Assembly: GCF_905163445.1 (NCBI RefSeq)
Contig: NC_053194.1
Span: forward strand, 16,720,921 to 16,784,920
Direction: 5' to 3'
Source: Pararge aegeria
Taxonomy: Eukaryota > Arthropoda > Insecta > Lepidoptera > Nymphalidae
DNA length: 64,000 nt
Numbering within the stretch: the first letter of the stretch is position 1; the number at the start of each line of letters is the position of its first letter. The notes under the pieces are model-generated. The model saw nothing but the letters and a program-made list of their open reading frames with translations, had not been told where the DNA came from and did no database searches. Position numbers and translations under genes: made by a program. Below are positions 23,301-37,100 of the stretch, in pieces.

Positions 23301-26300
23301 GAATATCCCCGCGCTCTCGAACTTCTGCCCGATCTCGAACATCTCCGCGATCCCGAATCTCTCCGCGATCTCGAACATCTCCCCGATCACGATTATCCCT
23401 TTGATCCCTATTGTCTCTTTGATCTCTACTGTCTCTACTGTCTCCTCGTTCCCGATTTTCGTTTCGATCTCGATTATCGCCGCGATCTCGGTTGTCCCGC
23501 CTTTCTCTGTCTCTCCTGTCTCGGTCGCGGTCTCTATCTCTGTCGCGGTCTCTCCTATCTTTTTCCCTGTCTCTCCTATCTTCGTCTCGCTTGTCATCGG
23601 GAGGAGGTTGGGTTGAGTCGAAGGTTGGTTGAGAGTCTTGCGGGTTGAACCCAGGTGGGGGTTCCGATGAGTTGAATGCGGGTGGCGGTTTTGAGAGTAA
23701 CGCTTGGATCTAGGGATATACAGAATATTTAATACAACTTTTAAAATAGTGAATATCGGATTATCGGATTAAGTTGAACACATAATACAACAATGTTTGT
23801 AAGCTTAATGTTCATTTTAGAAAATCCAAATACGGTTAGCGTGCATAGCGAAAACTTGGCAAAAATAAATAACTAATAAAAAATAATTTTTTTATTAGTT
23901 ATTTATTTTTGGATTTTCTAAAATGAACATTAAGCTTACAAACATTGTTGTATTATGTGTTCAACTTAATGTGTTATTTTTTGTGTTTGTTATTAGGAGA
24001 CCTTCAACATCGTTTTTCTTATCGAAATTATAAAAACTAGTATAAGTGCTTGAAAAACTTTCGCCTTTGATTCGAATTAACTCTTTTAGTTAAATTACAC
24101 GTGCAAAACAATCAGAGCCAACTTTTGAACCACGGTGCGGACAAGTGGCCACCGTCCGGAGGCACGGGAGAAAACCTCCCGCGCGCTCCGTGCGGCGCCC
24201 GCTGACATCCGCAGTCTGGGAATGGTTTGTCTTCATCATTTCGTTTTGCACGGTATCTTATACTTTACTAGGTTGGACTGGGGGGTATACCGATGGAATG
24301 TAACAGTATTATTAGTGAAAAAAATACAATTCAACAACTTATTTCCTTGGATCAAAACTTGAAGGGAAATAACTGTTTTTATAACTGAATACGCAGTGAC
24401 AACCAAAAAAGTAGCTGTTTGATTTAAGGTTAAACGTGGCCACTGATTGCTGTGCCAAGCAAGTCCCCAGTGTAGTTATTGTGTCGTATTGTGATAAAAA
24501 ATAGATTTTAGTAGTAGCATCACATATTTATCATAAGCTCGTCAGGGGAAGGATTAAGTGGTAAGTCTTATTCCTGTCGCCATAATTGCTGTGTTCCGGT
24601 CTGAAAGGCGTCGTTGCTGGTATTTTTAAACGCAAATGAGGCTTAACACCTACGCCTCAGGTTAATCGACACGGGGCGATGCACAGAATACGATGTTGTT
24701 ACCTGGTCCATGCACAGCGTGGGCGCGACGGGCGGCGCGGTCATAGGCGGCATGGCGGGCGCGGCGGCGGGCTCGTCGCCGTGGTCCGATGAGTCAAGCT
24801 CCATGGCGTCGTCGGCATCGCCGCGACCCGGCTGCAAGGTGAAAAACGTTATCACACGGATATCCATTCACGGATAGCGAAGCAAAAGACAAAAAATATA
24901 ACCCCAGATTATATCTTTAAGAAAGCGGCGATAGTCTAGTGGCTCAAGCTTTATAGCTTCGCGATATTCCAATAATATATAATGAAAATTAAGCTCATAT
25001 GCTATACTCCGCGAAAAGTAGAAGAATCTTTATGGTGTTATTTATAATTTCTTCAATCATTATACTCAATATATCTTGATTGATGTGGTGAGTATGTGAG
25101 TGTTAATTAATTTCCATCGATGTTACCTTTTGTCCACGGCACGGTGGTGTACGGTAAAATTCGTAAGAATTTATGATTACCCCATAATAGTTTAAAGTCT
25201 ACTTATGAATTTTGGTTACTAAATTTATTTATTATTATTATTATAACACCAAACAGATCTTCGGCAATGAACCCTCTACGCACGTTTCGCACCGAAAGCA
25301 GTACCGTCTTCACCTAATCTTTGATGAATTACAAAATATTTGAAAAAAAAAAAAGAATTGACTTCAAAATTAAAACATTATTATATTTTTGCATTTTCAG
25401 TTACAGTAGATTGGATGGATTAAATAAACTGTCGATACAAAATAGTTACTGTATATTTCATAGAAATAGAAAATATCTAAATATATCTCACCATAGCGTG
25501 TTGTGGCGGCCTGGTGGGTTGCTGCGCCAGCGGGTGAGGCGCGTGCAGTGGCAGCACGAGGCCGCCCACGTTCATCCCCACGCCCACGCCCATCAGACCG
25601 CTCAGGAATCCGCCTACCATTCCGGGCACGCTACCTGTGAACAACGCACCACCACTCCTTGTCATTTTCTGTCTTCCAACTTCGAGGAATAGGAATGTAA
25701 TCTGTTTTCATATTTATGCGAAAACAGAAGCTATCAAACAATTTTTACCACCATAGACTGGTAATGGGTTTAAATGATGATACTTATCTAGCAAAGCTTC
25801 GGGTACATTGGCTGTATTATGGGCTAACTCGACAGCGAAAACAGAAACATTAAACTATTTTCACCACCATAGATGTGCAAACCAATCAGAGCCAATTTTT
25901 GAACCATGGTGCAGACAAGTGGCCGCCGTCCGGAGGCACGGGAGAAAACCTCCCGCGCGCTCCGTGCGGCGCCCGCTGACATCCGCAGTCTGGGAATGGT
26001 TTGTCTTCATCATTTCGTTTTGCACATTTCCTGTACATAATATTGTCTTCTTCCTAATATATCACCCTTAGAACGAATTAGCACATCGCCAACATTAATG
26101 GTTTTTGAACATCGAAGCACTATAACTACAAAGTGAAATTGGAGTTAGTTAAAAGAAATATATCTTTATAAATGTCAAAGCGTGTCAAAAAAACTGCTAT
26201 TGCGAAGTTTTGCCACATTTATCTGAAAGACCCTAATGACTCAAAAATACCTCAATAGATTGAATGCTTTCGTCATTTAATTAATATAATGTGATTTCGA

Positions 26301-27988
26301 TAAAATAAGCGTGAAACCTTCATACATGCTAGGTGTATATAAAATTAAACAGGACATTAAATTTAACTTAAGGGGTCATCATTTGGGTTTGGTTAATGGG
26401 ATTCCAGGTTGAACCTTATAATCACGGGGTGATTAAAAAAAATGCCTATATTGTTCATTAAATGTTTTTCAAGCAAACCCAGTTTTAAGTTTGATATGCT
26501 GTGCTATTGCTTAGGCTGGTTATGAAATATCTATCGTTTTACGTCCGTTTTCAATATTAAATCTATCTGTAATCTGTTGATAAGTTGCCTACAAAGTTCG
26601 TTACACTGTGTACGTTACTTCTGCTTGGGTAGTCGGCTAAATATATCGGCGACCTCGAGGTTCAAAACATTATCTAGATTAATTTACTTCTTTAAGTTTC
26701 CTTAACAAATAATTGGAGTTAAACTTGGTTGGCAAGAGATAGTGCGAAGCAAACGTTTTAGTGTTACGATACTCGAAAACTATTTCATTTATTTTTTTTA
26801 TTTAGAATATTTTATTGTATAAACTTAATACAAGAAACACACAAGAAAAAAAAATTTAAATACAGTTGTGTGCAAAGGCGGTCTTATTGCAAGCAAAAAC
26901 AATGTATTACAGACAACCCTTGGTGAAAGTAATAATACAAAACATGAAAGAGGGACAGAACCATCAAAGTTTGTGAGAGCAATATCATACTAAGGGTAAA
27001 TAATTGTACTAATAGTCGGTTATTTTATTAAAGCTATCAGGCTATCAATGATTGGCTCACCTGGCTGTGTTAGTGACTGTGGAGGCATGCCAGGTGGAAA
27101 GCCCAGCATTGGGCCCGTGGGTGGCATCGTCGCATCTCTTTGCAGACCTGGCAACACATAATATTATTTATATTAGTATTTAAAAAACCATGCGTATGGA
27201 TGTTTGAAGTCAGGTGTGCTGACGTCACAACGCCTTAAAAACGGAATACCTTGTCAGATTCCCAATAACATAAATATGGCTGCAACTCTTGGGAGTTTTT
27301 ATCAAAGAGTACCCAACTAGTTTCGCAACCGATCTTCGTTACTCGTTAACGTGACGCCAGCCGCAACTAGTGCGGCAAACTATGACAGAAAATGATGGTG
27401 CGGATGTGCAAAGCGATCAGAGCCAATTTTTGAACCATGGTGCGGACAAGTGGCCACCGTCCGGAGGCACGAGAGAAAACCTCCCGCGCACTCCGTGCGG
27501 CGCCCGCTGACATCCGCAGTCTGGGAATGGTTTGTCTTCATCATTTCGTTCTGCACGGTATTTTCACAAGCTATCGTAAATCTAGGTGGTACCAGAATTC
27601 TTAGTTCTAGTACCATTTACACACCTCGCAAAAAAACGTCAATAGTTTTGGAACATCTGACAACAATAACACCAAAAGTGAAATGGACCAAGAATTCTGT
27701 CTGTTGTCTGTTGTTCAATTTAAATAATAACTAGCGAACCCACGCGACTTCGTCCGCGAATGAGCAGACTTTAAAAATATTCGTATGGTGTCGCGGACTG
27801 TTTCATAGAACTATAAAGAAACAACAATTCCGACAATTCCGATATACTTACTACATACTTCCGTCGTTTGGCGTAACATTTACCGTTCACGCATCGCACG
27901 CATCAGAATCTCTCAAAAAGGATATTTTATGGCGTTTTTTCCCGAGATTAAAATTCATGAAAATCGTTGGAGCCGATTTCGAGATTCC

Positions 27989-28062
<74 letters not shown>

Positions 28063-28067
28063 GTTTT

Positions 28068-28107
<40 letters not shown>

Positions 28108-31100
28108 AAAACACGAATAAAATGACATTTTCTAAAAATGAATCCTAGCTAGATAGATTTATCGCCCCCGAAACCCCCTGTATACTAAATCTCATGAAAA
28201 TCGTTGGAGCCGATTCCGAGATTCCAATTATATATATACAAGAATTGCTTGTTTAAAGATATAAGATAAATCAACTACTATCGTACCTGGCACCGGTGTT
28301 CTAATCGGTGGAACGCCCGCCGCCAGAGCCGGAGGCATACCGCCCGGCATGCTATAACAAATAATACATTAGAATAGAGAAACATGATTTAAGTGTCGCT
28401 CGAACAAATGATCAGTGGCGTGCACAGAAATTTAAACCGGGGTAAGTTGTTGCCAGTTATATGAAAATGTTATGATGCATGTATGATGTGCACGCCACTG
28501 CAAATTATGGTACGAGTCCCGTAGTACCCTTATTTTTTTAGAGGCAAAAAGTACAGTTTGACTATCCCCAGGATGTGAGCCATCTATGTGCCAAATAATA
28601 TGTGCCAAATTTCATGAAGATGCGTAAAAAACTATTAAACAGACATACTTTCACACTCATAATTTTAGCAAATTTGTATCTGTTTGTTTGTTCATTACCT
28701 ATTTTCGGCTTAAATTCAAAATTCATTTATTTCAAGTGGGCCTCGTTTATAAGCACTTTTGAAACATCAAATAATTAGACGTAGTCAATCGAACACTCAT
28801 TAAGGTAGATTAAAAAAGTTAATGGCTATTCTCACAAATATAGAATAACGACGCAATAGCTATGCAGTGTTTTGTCGCACTTCTACTGACGACACCTTTA
28901 AACCACCAGGGCGCAGAAAGCGCCGGCTGACTATTCCGGCGTTATGCCACTTTCATTTGTAAGGCTCTCAAAGGTCTCCAGTGTTTTACACGCTCTGTCA
29001 TTTGAACGATGCTTGCAGTTGAAGTATGACAAAACACTGCATAACTATACCAACGTTATGCCACGTTTATTTGGCAGGCCCTTAAAGGTCACGAAACTAC
29101 TTCAATGTGGATTGGTTTCTTTTCGTGTTTTACACACTCTGAAGTTTGATGGTGATTGCAGTTAAAGTGTGATAATACACTGCATAAATATCCCGACGGT
29201 ATGCCACGTCTGTTGTATTGTATGGCCTTCCTAGTTTCATTAATTGCATGTTCCAACTCACACAGGTGGTGGTGGCATCCTAGGCACAGGCATGGGTATA
29301 CTCGATGGAGGTACGGGTAAACCTCCTGGCATTGGTATGCCACCAGGCGGTAAGCCAGGCGGCATGCCCCCCGGCATTCCGGGTAGGGGGCCCCCGATCA
29401 TGCCCGCGGCCGACACCGGTGGCATTCCCGGCATCATGGGCATGCCTTCTGGTAACGCTTTGGGTATTATCTGAAACAAATGAAGAAACATTTAAGCTTG
29501 GTACAAACAAATACATACTGGTTGGCCACTTTTGATTTAATTATTTGTTACTTTCCTACAAGTTAGCCCTTGAATGCAATTTCAGCTGGTGATGATGCAA
29601 TCTAAGTAATAAACAAACTTATAGTGCCGTTTTGGGGGTTTTGTTTTTATTATTCTATAATAAATTACCAGATAAAATCTTTAAGATATGTTCAAAGTTT
29701 ATATTAAATATGAATTGCTTTTGCTTCATAGTTTAAAGTATGTAAGTATAATTAATTTATACCTTAAAATGTAAGTTAAGTTTTTTGTGAGCTTCTTCTT
29801 AGATCAGGGTGCGTTTGGAACTCTCGTAGCTTTCTAACAAACTTTAAGTTCAATTAAAACTTTACGCCATCGCGGAAGTTAGCTGCGAGTGTCGTCTCGT
29901 GTTCTCAAAAGTGTGTGAAGACCACCAGTCCGCACTAGGACAGCTTTGTATTCTAATCTGTTCTCACTTCGGGAAAATACCCGTGCCATGTAGTGGGCCG
30001 GTATTGGATTTAAATGATGATACTTATCTAGCAAAGCTTCCGGTACATTGGCTGCATTATGGGCTAACTCGACAGCGAAATCAGAATCATTAAACTATTT
30101 TCACCACCATAGATGTGCCAAACAATCAGAGCCAACTTTTGAACCATGATGCGGACAAGTGGCCACCGTCCGGAGGCACGGGAGAAAACCTCCCGCGCGC
30201 TCCGTGCGGCGCCCGCTGACATCCGCAGTCTGGGAATGGTTTGTCTTCATCATTTCGTTTTGCAAATTTCCTGTACATATTGTCCCTCCAAACATATCAC
30301 CCTCAAAACGAGTTCGCAAAGCTCGCAAGTGCTGATTGTTTTCGAGCATCGAAGCACTATTACATCAGAATAAAAATTGATAAATTGCACCACGTAATGT
30401 TTTAGAATACTACACGTACTAGTAGTATGTAGCTTTAGTTTTAAGTTAACGAATGTATTTCTCATCATCGACTCATAATAATGGAAAAATATATGTATAA
30501 ACGCTTCTTAATTGCCTCTCATGAACAAAGATCGTAAGGGGCCCCGTAGGTGCGTGCATCTGTGTAAACCGGGCGTGGTTGCCGATGTTATTAGGCACAT
30601 GACGATTAAGACAATGCGGCACTTTGTGCCTTACATACCTGTTCATAGGCGATTTTTCGCTTATCGTTGTTTATTACCATCAAAGAAAACGCAGTTACGC
30701 GTGCATGTGTGTGCGTATGAGCGTGTGCGTGTGCCTGTGTGAATTGTTTTAATATTAACTGAACTAACTCTAGGTGGTAGCCATGGTGGCAACGTCTCCT
30801 CGTCCACCGCACCGCCATCCTCCAACGCGTCCAACGACAAGGCGCCCAGGAGCCAGCGAGCGTGCAGCGCCGGCCACGGCAAGTAGGCGACGCCCAGGTC
30901 CGCCTCCCAGTAGTCCTTCCACTCTCGCCCCTTTACCCCCTTTCCCGCCGCCCACGCCACCTGCAAGGGTTACAAACATTTTCAGATGCCAGCACAGCTG
31001 TACCTGCGTTTAAAATGCAGTTTTGAACTTTAAACATAAAAAAAAGTGACACATCAATAGCAATTAGTTTAAACACCTTTTCATTACTTTTTAGTAAGTA

Positions 31101-34100
31101 AATTTTAAAAATATATAAAAACTAGCTGTTGCTCGCGTGTTTCGTCCGCGTTTAATACGTTTTTTTAACACTTATGGTCCAAACCGTTTAGTCTCCTGGG
31201 ATAAAATAATAGTAGCCTATGCTATTCTTCTTTTTCACGACGCCAAAATATTTGTTGTTTAGTTAACAAACAATCAAAACACACTTACATTTATACTAAT
31301 AGCAGGAATTTATATAAATATTAATTCCTGCTATTAGTATGCTTACATATACTTTTTTTTTTCCACTACAAGTTCTTGACTGTAATCTCACCTTGTGCTA
31401 AGTGATGATGCATTCTAAGATGGTAGCTAACCTGTTGTAGTAAGTATGGTAGTCATACCCAGTGGCGTGCACAGGGTATGCATCAAGCAGATATATAGCA
31501 TAAAATGGAAATATTCCCATCCAATACGAGCTATATAAAATAATTTGGGTATGCAGTGCTTTTGTGCATGTATGAAGTGCACGCCACCGGTCATACCCCT
31601 AATAGTTACTACACGACATCGCACCGGAACACTAAATCGCTTAGCAGCACGTCTTTGTCGGTAACCCTACCGACAAAGACGTGATCTGAAAATAAACTTT
31701 ACACTGAATGTAAAAAAAAACATTAAATTATAAGACAAGCAGCATAATATAGTGTACTCACGGTGATTTCCTTCGAGTGCAGCTTGTGCTTGTTGAGCTT
31801 GGCCAGCGCCTTGGCGGCGTCGCGGCGCCGCTCCATGACCACGAAGGCACAGCCGCGCGGCGCCACCACGTCGATGGCCACCACGCCGCCCAGCGCGCCG
31901 AACAGGTCCGACAGCTCCTCCGGCGTGGCCAGCTTGGACAGGTGGCCCACCCACAGCGTGGTGCTGCACACTGCCGGCACACGGACGAGGTCAGCAACAT
32001 GCCGCGGGCTAGCGTACCCCAGGGTCGGCAGGTCAGGGGACATAACCACTGACCAGCAGCATGCTAACGAGGCCAACAGCATGCTATCGAGGGCAGCGGC
32101 ATGCCGAGGTCCAGCGCAGCCCAAGGATGGCAGGGCAAAGAGGCCAGCGCACGAGACGAATGGACAGGAGATATGGAGATCTTTTCTAAAACCCTGTCTT
32201 CTTAGAGACAAGAGGCCTTTGCTCAGCAGAGAGAACTTAAAAGGCTGGTGATGATAACGATGATGATCCGCCAGCTACCCGCGTGCTTGCACTGCAACAC
32301 TACACGTTGGTATGGTAGCGGACTCCAGCGCATACCATCGCACGCCTGGGCATTCTTCAGCATATATTCGCATTCGCATGAGATCGACATCTCAAAAATT
32401 CGAATTTGCATCTTTATCATCTAAGGGAATTCAATGAAGACAAGACAGGTTGTCTTCTGAGCTACTACTAGCATCTATTGATAACCGAACTATCTGCCGG
32501 TTAGTCCATTAGCGATAGAGACTACTGATGATGATGATACAACATGTACAGTAAGCCTGGAACTTGATCTGTACATATGTAAAACTTACCACTAAGATTT
32601 TCTTTTTTAATAGGAGGAAGTCCTTTCTTTTCCCTCTCTCTCTGCTTCTCTTTCTCCGCTTCGCGATCCTTGTAGCTTTTTTCCCGATCTCTGTCCCGGT
32701 CTTTGTCTCTAAACATAAACAAGACCATAGTCAAAATTAAAACCATACTACATAACAACACCAGTGAATTTATTTAATAACTATAGATTTTTGTGTGATT
32801 ACAGAACGGTGTTTGTTGTACAATTACACGCCAACCTAAATTAAAGCGGCGAAGTGAAACTATGCTGAACCACTCTCTCTTGGCAGAGAAGGCAGATAGG
32901 TCAACACATAAAAAGAGACTGCATCACAATTCTCTCACAGTTGGCCCCGTTCGAGCAGATAGGTCAACATACAAACACAGACTGCATCACAATTCTCTCG
33001 CAGTTGGCCAAAACAATGTTTGTTGCTTTTAAATTTTTTTTTAATTAATGAAAATGTAAGACGTTGACTTAGACCAGGCCGGGTTTTGAACCCTACTGGC
33101 TTTAGTTTTAAATTTGTTATTAATCTTTCTTATTACAATCTTATGTACACGTTTCAAGTGCAATCAATAAGACTACTTGAATGAAGATATTTTTTTGACG
33201 CTGACTTTGACTTTGGAAGCTCACCTGTCTCTGTCTCTATCACGCCGTCTCCTCGGAGACCTGGATCGGGAACGCGAACCTCTTCGTCTCCGTCGAGGCG
33301 ATTTCGACCTCGACCTGTGCCTTCTGGATTTTGGGGACGGACTTCTGTAACAACACAATTAATTGCATTCTTAGCTTTTTTCCAACTTGTATTTGTATGT
33401 GTGTGTTTACAAGTTGTGCAAAAAAATTATATTTTATTTATTATTTTCGAAATTTTGAAACGCACTGTACAGTAAACACTAAAGAGTAACAAAAAGACTA
33501 TTATATATATATACTAGCGGACCCCAGAGCCATCTGTCGGGCTAATTTGTGAATCTAAACCATCCAGGGTGCCACCCAAACGTGTACCAAAAAATTAATT
33601 CAAATTGGTCCAGCCGTCTAGGAGGAGTTCAGTGACATACACACGCACACAAGAAATATATATATAAAGATATAAAACTTTTACTCATAGGCAAAAGATA
33701 TCTGAAATTTAAATTAAAAAAAATTATATTCACCTAGAGTCATTGGCATCAGGTATCTCAATAACTTGTGGGCCGGTCTCAACAAACTCAATGTCAGATT
33801 CATTGGCCATATCATCTTTTGGTTCATTTTGTTGCTTTGGTGGTTCCTGTTGAGAATTCTGAAAAAGAAACAATGTGATCAGTTAACTGTGTTAAAGTGT
33901 GGCCCCATAGAAAGGATTTTCGAGTTTTGGCAGATGCTTTAGAGCAGTTATGGAGTTAGGAGAGATGGTACTGTGGTGACACTGACCCAAGCAGGTTGGT
34001 AGGCTTATCATCATATTCTAGTGAGAATAACTGGGACTAATGGTTAAACTTAAGCAGTGTAGCCCAGTGGCTAAAACATCAACCTTACTAGCGGGGGAAT

Positions 34101-37100
34101 TTTTATCACCTGCACAAACCTCTTACTTTTCGGAGTGTGTTACAAGTAATAACTTGCTTCAACAGTGAAAGAAAACCTTTAAGGAAGCTTGCAGGCCTGA
34201 CAGCTTTCCATTATGTTCTAAAGTCAACCAATCCGCACATGGCTGGTGTGGTGGACTATTCTAAGCCCTTCTCATTCTCTGAGGAGACCAGTGGGTCAGT
34301 AATGGGTTGATAATGATAATGAATGGCTTTACTCATGGCTTTTATAAATGGTGTCTTACTATGGGCCTCATGATAAGACTCAGTCGATCAGGCAGGCAAT
34401 GAAAACAATTTGGTGTAATTCTAAGTTAACTAACTGTCAAAACCAGGGTTGAGAAATGTGCTCAATGAAATGCAAAGTTTTAGTGGCAATGAGCTGGGGC
34501 AAATTTCTTGGAAGTTGGGACTCATATCCAATGATAACAAATGGACGTTGGGATCCCATGGTGCTTAAATGGCGACCATGTCCTTGTGGGGCCTACATAG
34601 GCTTCGTTTCGAAAAGACCAAACAAGGCAGCTAGACGCCCCTAATCCCCCTCCCTCTAAATGTATTTTCCGCAGTGGATATCTATTATTTGACGAGATTA
34701 TGATGAATGGCTTAACTTTAATGTCATATGAGAGCAATGTTATTTGTATTGTTTGCGCTCTGAGTGAATTCACAAGGATCGCAATGACGGTTATTCGTTA
34801 CGAGAAAAGATAATTAAATAGCATAGATATAAAAAAAGATATAAAAAAAGCTACTCTATCGCATTTTATCGGTTTAAGTATTCTGTAACGATAATGTTAG
34901 AATAATAATATAAATAAATAAACTTCTCTTAGCATTGGACAAAACAAAAATATCCCATATGATGCTTGAAAGATGTAGGAGGAAGGAAAAGTTTGACTTT
35001 GCAATATCTCAAAATACCCCATTTCTGTCATTAAACACTAGAGTGAACTAGTTAAACAATAAAGAAACTAACTAAGAATGGTAAATTTTGATTTTGGTTC
35101 TGCTGTTGTAACTGCATATCAGACATTTGTTGAAGATGCATCAAGTTCTGGAATAAAAGAAAAAATAAAAAATAAAATATACGATTAATAAATGAATTAT
35201 GTAATCTTGGAATTCTGTTCTTTTAATGTATCATACATTTAATACTGGAAAGGAAGTGTAGTTCTGCTACCTACGAGGTGGACAGAAGGCATTAAGGGAG
35301 GCACTCAGAGCCGCTGGAGACAAGCCACCCAGAACCGTGGATTCTGGAGTTCCCTACAAAAGACCTATGTCCAGCAGTGGACATCAATCGGTGGAAATGA
35401 TGACGATGATTTATTTTTATTTAATTTATTATTAACAAAAGACAGTCATGCACTAAAATAACAAAAAAGACTTAGCTAAAAATAAAATAGCACTAGTACA
35501 AGACCATAACATTGTCTTGTTGTCATTGCAACACAAAATTTGAAAAAGAAAGTTAAGTTATTATAAAAATAAATAAATAATTCTTCACTGATAATGCAAA
35601 CTACTACTTAATAAAACTTAATATTTTAATATTTAATGATGATACATTAATTATAGTCGTTTAATTAACGACAAATCTGTATATAATAATATATATCCCA
35701 TTTGTATCAACAGTTTGTAATTACAGTTGTGTATTCACAGGGTAAATTATTATTTGGTGGGACTGATTAATTTTACCAAATGATAATTTGCTTTCAGAAG
35801 TTATATATGCTCTTTCAATTTTTATATTCAAAAATCACATTTATTTAAGCATTTTAAGCATTCATTTTTTTTTTCATTTTTATGTCAATGTCTAGGGTAA
35901 TATATTAGTCATGCTTAAAAAAAGTATTGATCTTTTTAATGATAAAGTATTTAGTGCTTACAGGTAGGTTCATTCCAGTCATAAGTTGCATTTGTGCCTG
36001 GAGACTCTGCAATTGCCGCATTATTTCTGGATTTGTTAATATACTGTAAGCAAAACAAAAAAACACATTTCTTTACATGATGGTGTTTAGGTACAAATGT
36101 ATTTCATGTAGCTCTTTTTTTACAGCTACTACTACCCAACCAACCCAGCAACAGTTTAATGTACAGAAGCGTACACACCTGCCAAGCGCATCAGTAGTAT
36201 TGTTAGAGCTGTGACCAGAGTGGTGTCCCCCACTGTTGTGAGGTTCGGGCGCAGCGTCGTCTTCGCTCTCGTACTCAAAGTCGTTGAGCAGTTTGCGATT
36301 AAACTTGGCTGGCTGAGGACCTGATGAGTCATCCTGGAACTGAAAATTGTATAAATTACCATTGCGGTCATTATCTTTATCAAATGCAATACCACACCAG
36401 CTATAAGGCTGTTAAGCCTTTAGCCCTACAGGTAGAGGCAAAGTTTCAGTTTAGCCTAAAATGCTAACTTTGTGAGACTGTAATTATGACTCCTGAAATC
36501 ATTCATTTCATGTGGAGGATTAATCAAAATATGTTTTTTTTTAAATATATTTTAAGCCTTATCACAATATCGACATCCCTATTATTTATCTGATATGGTT
36601 GAAAATTAAAAAGTAATACCGAATCGCCCATCATGGGTGAAGAATTGTGAGGAGAATCCTGGCGTGGCATGGGTGAAATCCTATCCGATGTGTTGTGGGA
36701 CATATTTAGGCTACTTCCTGGAAAAAAATAAGCATTATATTAATACAGATTATAACAAATAATCACAGACAGCATTGTAATAATTGGAGTTCTGTAGTCA
36801 AACAAGGAACCTTTAGGTTTTGCATACTGTTATTTCAAAAAGTCACACTTGACATTTCATTGGATTCTATGTTAACTTACAATCAAAGAAGATGTAGATA
36901 TGAAAATTGGATTCCTCTTAAATGAAATGTGTATGGCAGTTTTTAAATCCATATCCCTCCAGATTCTTGATCTAAAAACTTATACACATCCACGTTGTTT
37001 AGTAAGAATCTTATAAAGTTACCAGCGGACCCCAGCGCCATCTATCGGGCTGATTTGTGAATCTAAACCATCCAGGGTGGCACCCAAACATCCACATATC

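Larger units (their letters stand above)
20429..23709 (-). other. SCAF8: SCAF Arg/Asp-rich exons
   Basis: Exon 23162-23709 opens IQALLSKPPPAFNSSEPPPG and turns into a long run of RDR, RGD, RGE and REV units. Exon 21982-22170 adds DRSDRSDRSDRPDRGDRGD-type repeats. Exon 21361-21575 is mixed sequence (KSLQERLWEMANGKAGDD). Exon 20806-20889 reads NNEGGEEGGGGWTAIPPPRA and exon 20429-20470 gives ELRMRGPLASHPMR. The frame of 20806-20889 differs from its longest ORF and is fixed by phase. Confidence 0.82.
24703..29470 (-). other. SCAF8: SCAF Pro/Met/Gly-rich exons
   Basis: Exons 29262-29470, 28287-28351, 27061-27147, 25492-25634 and 24703-24831 code for low-complexity sequence rich in GMPP, PGMPGG and GVGVGMNVGG, like the proline-rich middle of vertebrate SCAF8. 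Phases 2, 1, 1, 0 and 0 chain correctly. Introns here carry all four copies of the GTGCAAAAC repeat family except the one beyond 30 kb. Confidence 0.85.
30769..31970 (-). other. SCAF8: SCAF RRM and its conserved extension
   Basis: Exon 31762-31970 encodes the RNA recognition motif: RNP2 TTLWVGHL and RNP1-like RGCAFVVM, matching human TTLWVGQV and RGCAYVCM. Exon 30769-30960 continues with VAWAAGKGVK, WKDYWEADLGVAYLPW and GGAVDEET, parallel to human IAWALNKGVK, FWDVDLGVTYIPW and GGMIDQET. Both exons are much more GC-rich than the flanking introns. The donor at 30769 (gttagt) is the weakest in this part, but its phase fits the next exon. Confidence 0.93.

Noticed and set aside
24101..30349. Conserved small protein MMKTNHSQTADVSGRR… at several sites
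   Set aside because: The same ORF recurs only because the 151-bp hairpin repeat recurs. It is intronic and lacks expression signals.
30601..31013. Plus-strand and second-frame ORFs over 30.6-31.0 kb
   Set aside because: These overlap the GC-rich SCAF exon 30769-30960, whose minus-strand frame matches the conserved RRM extension.
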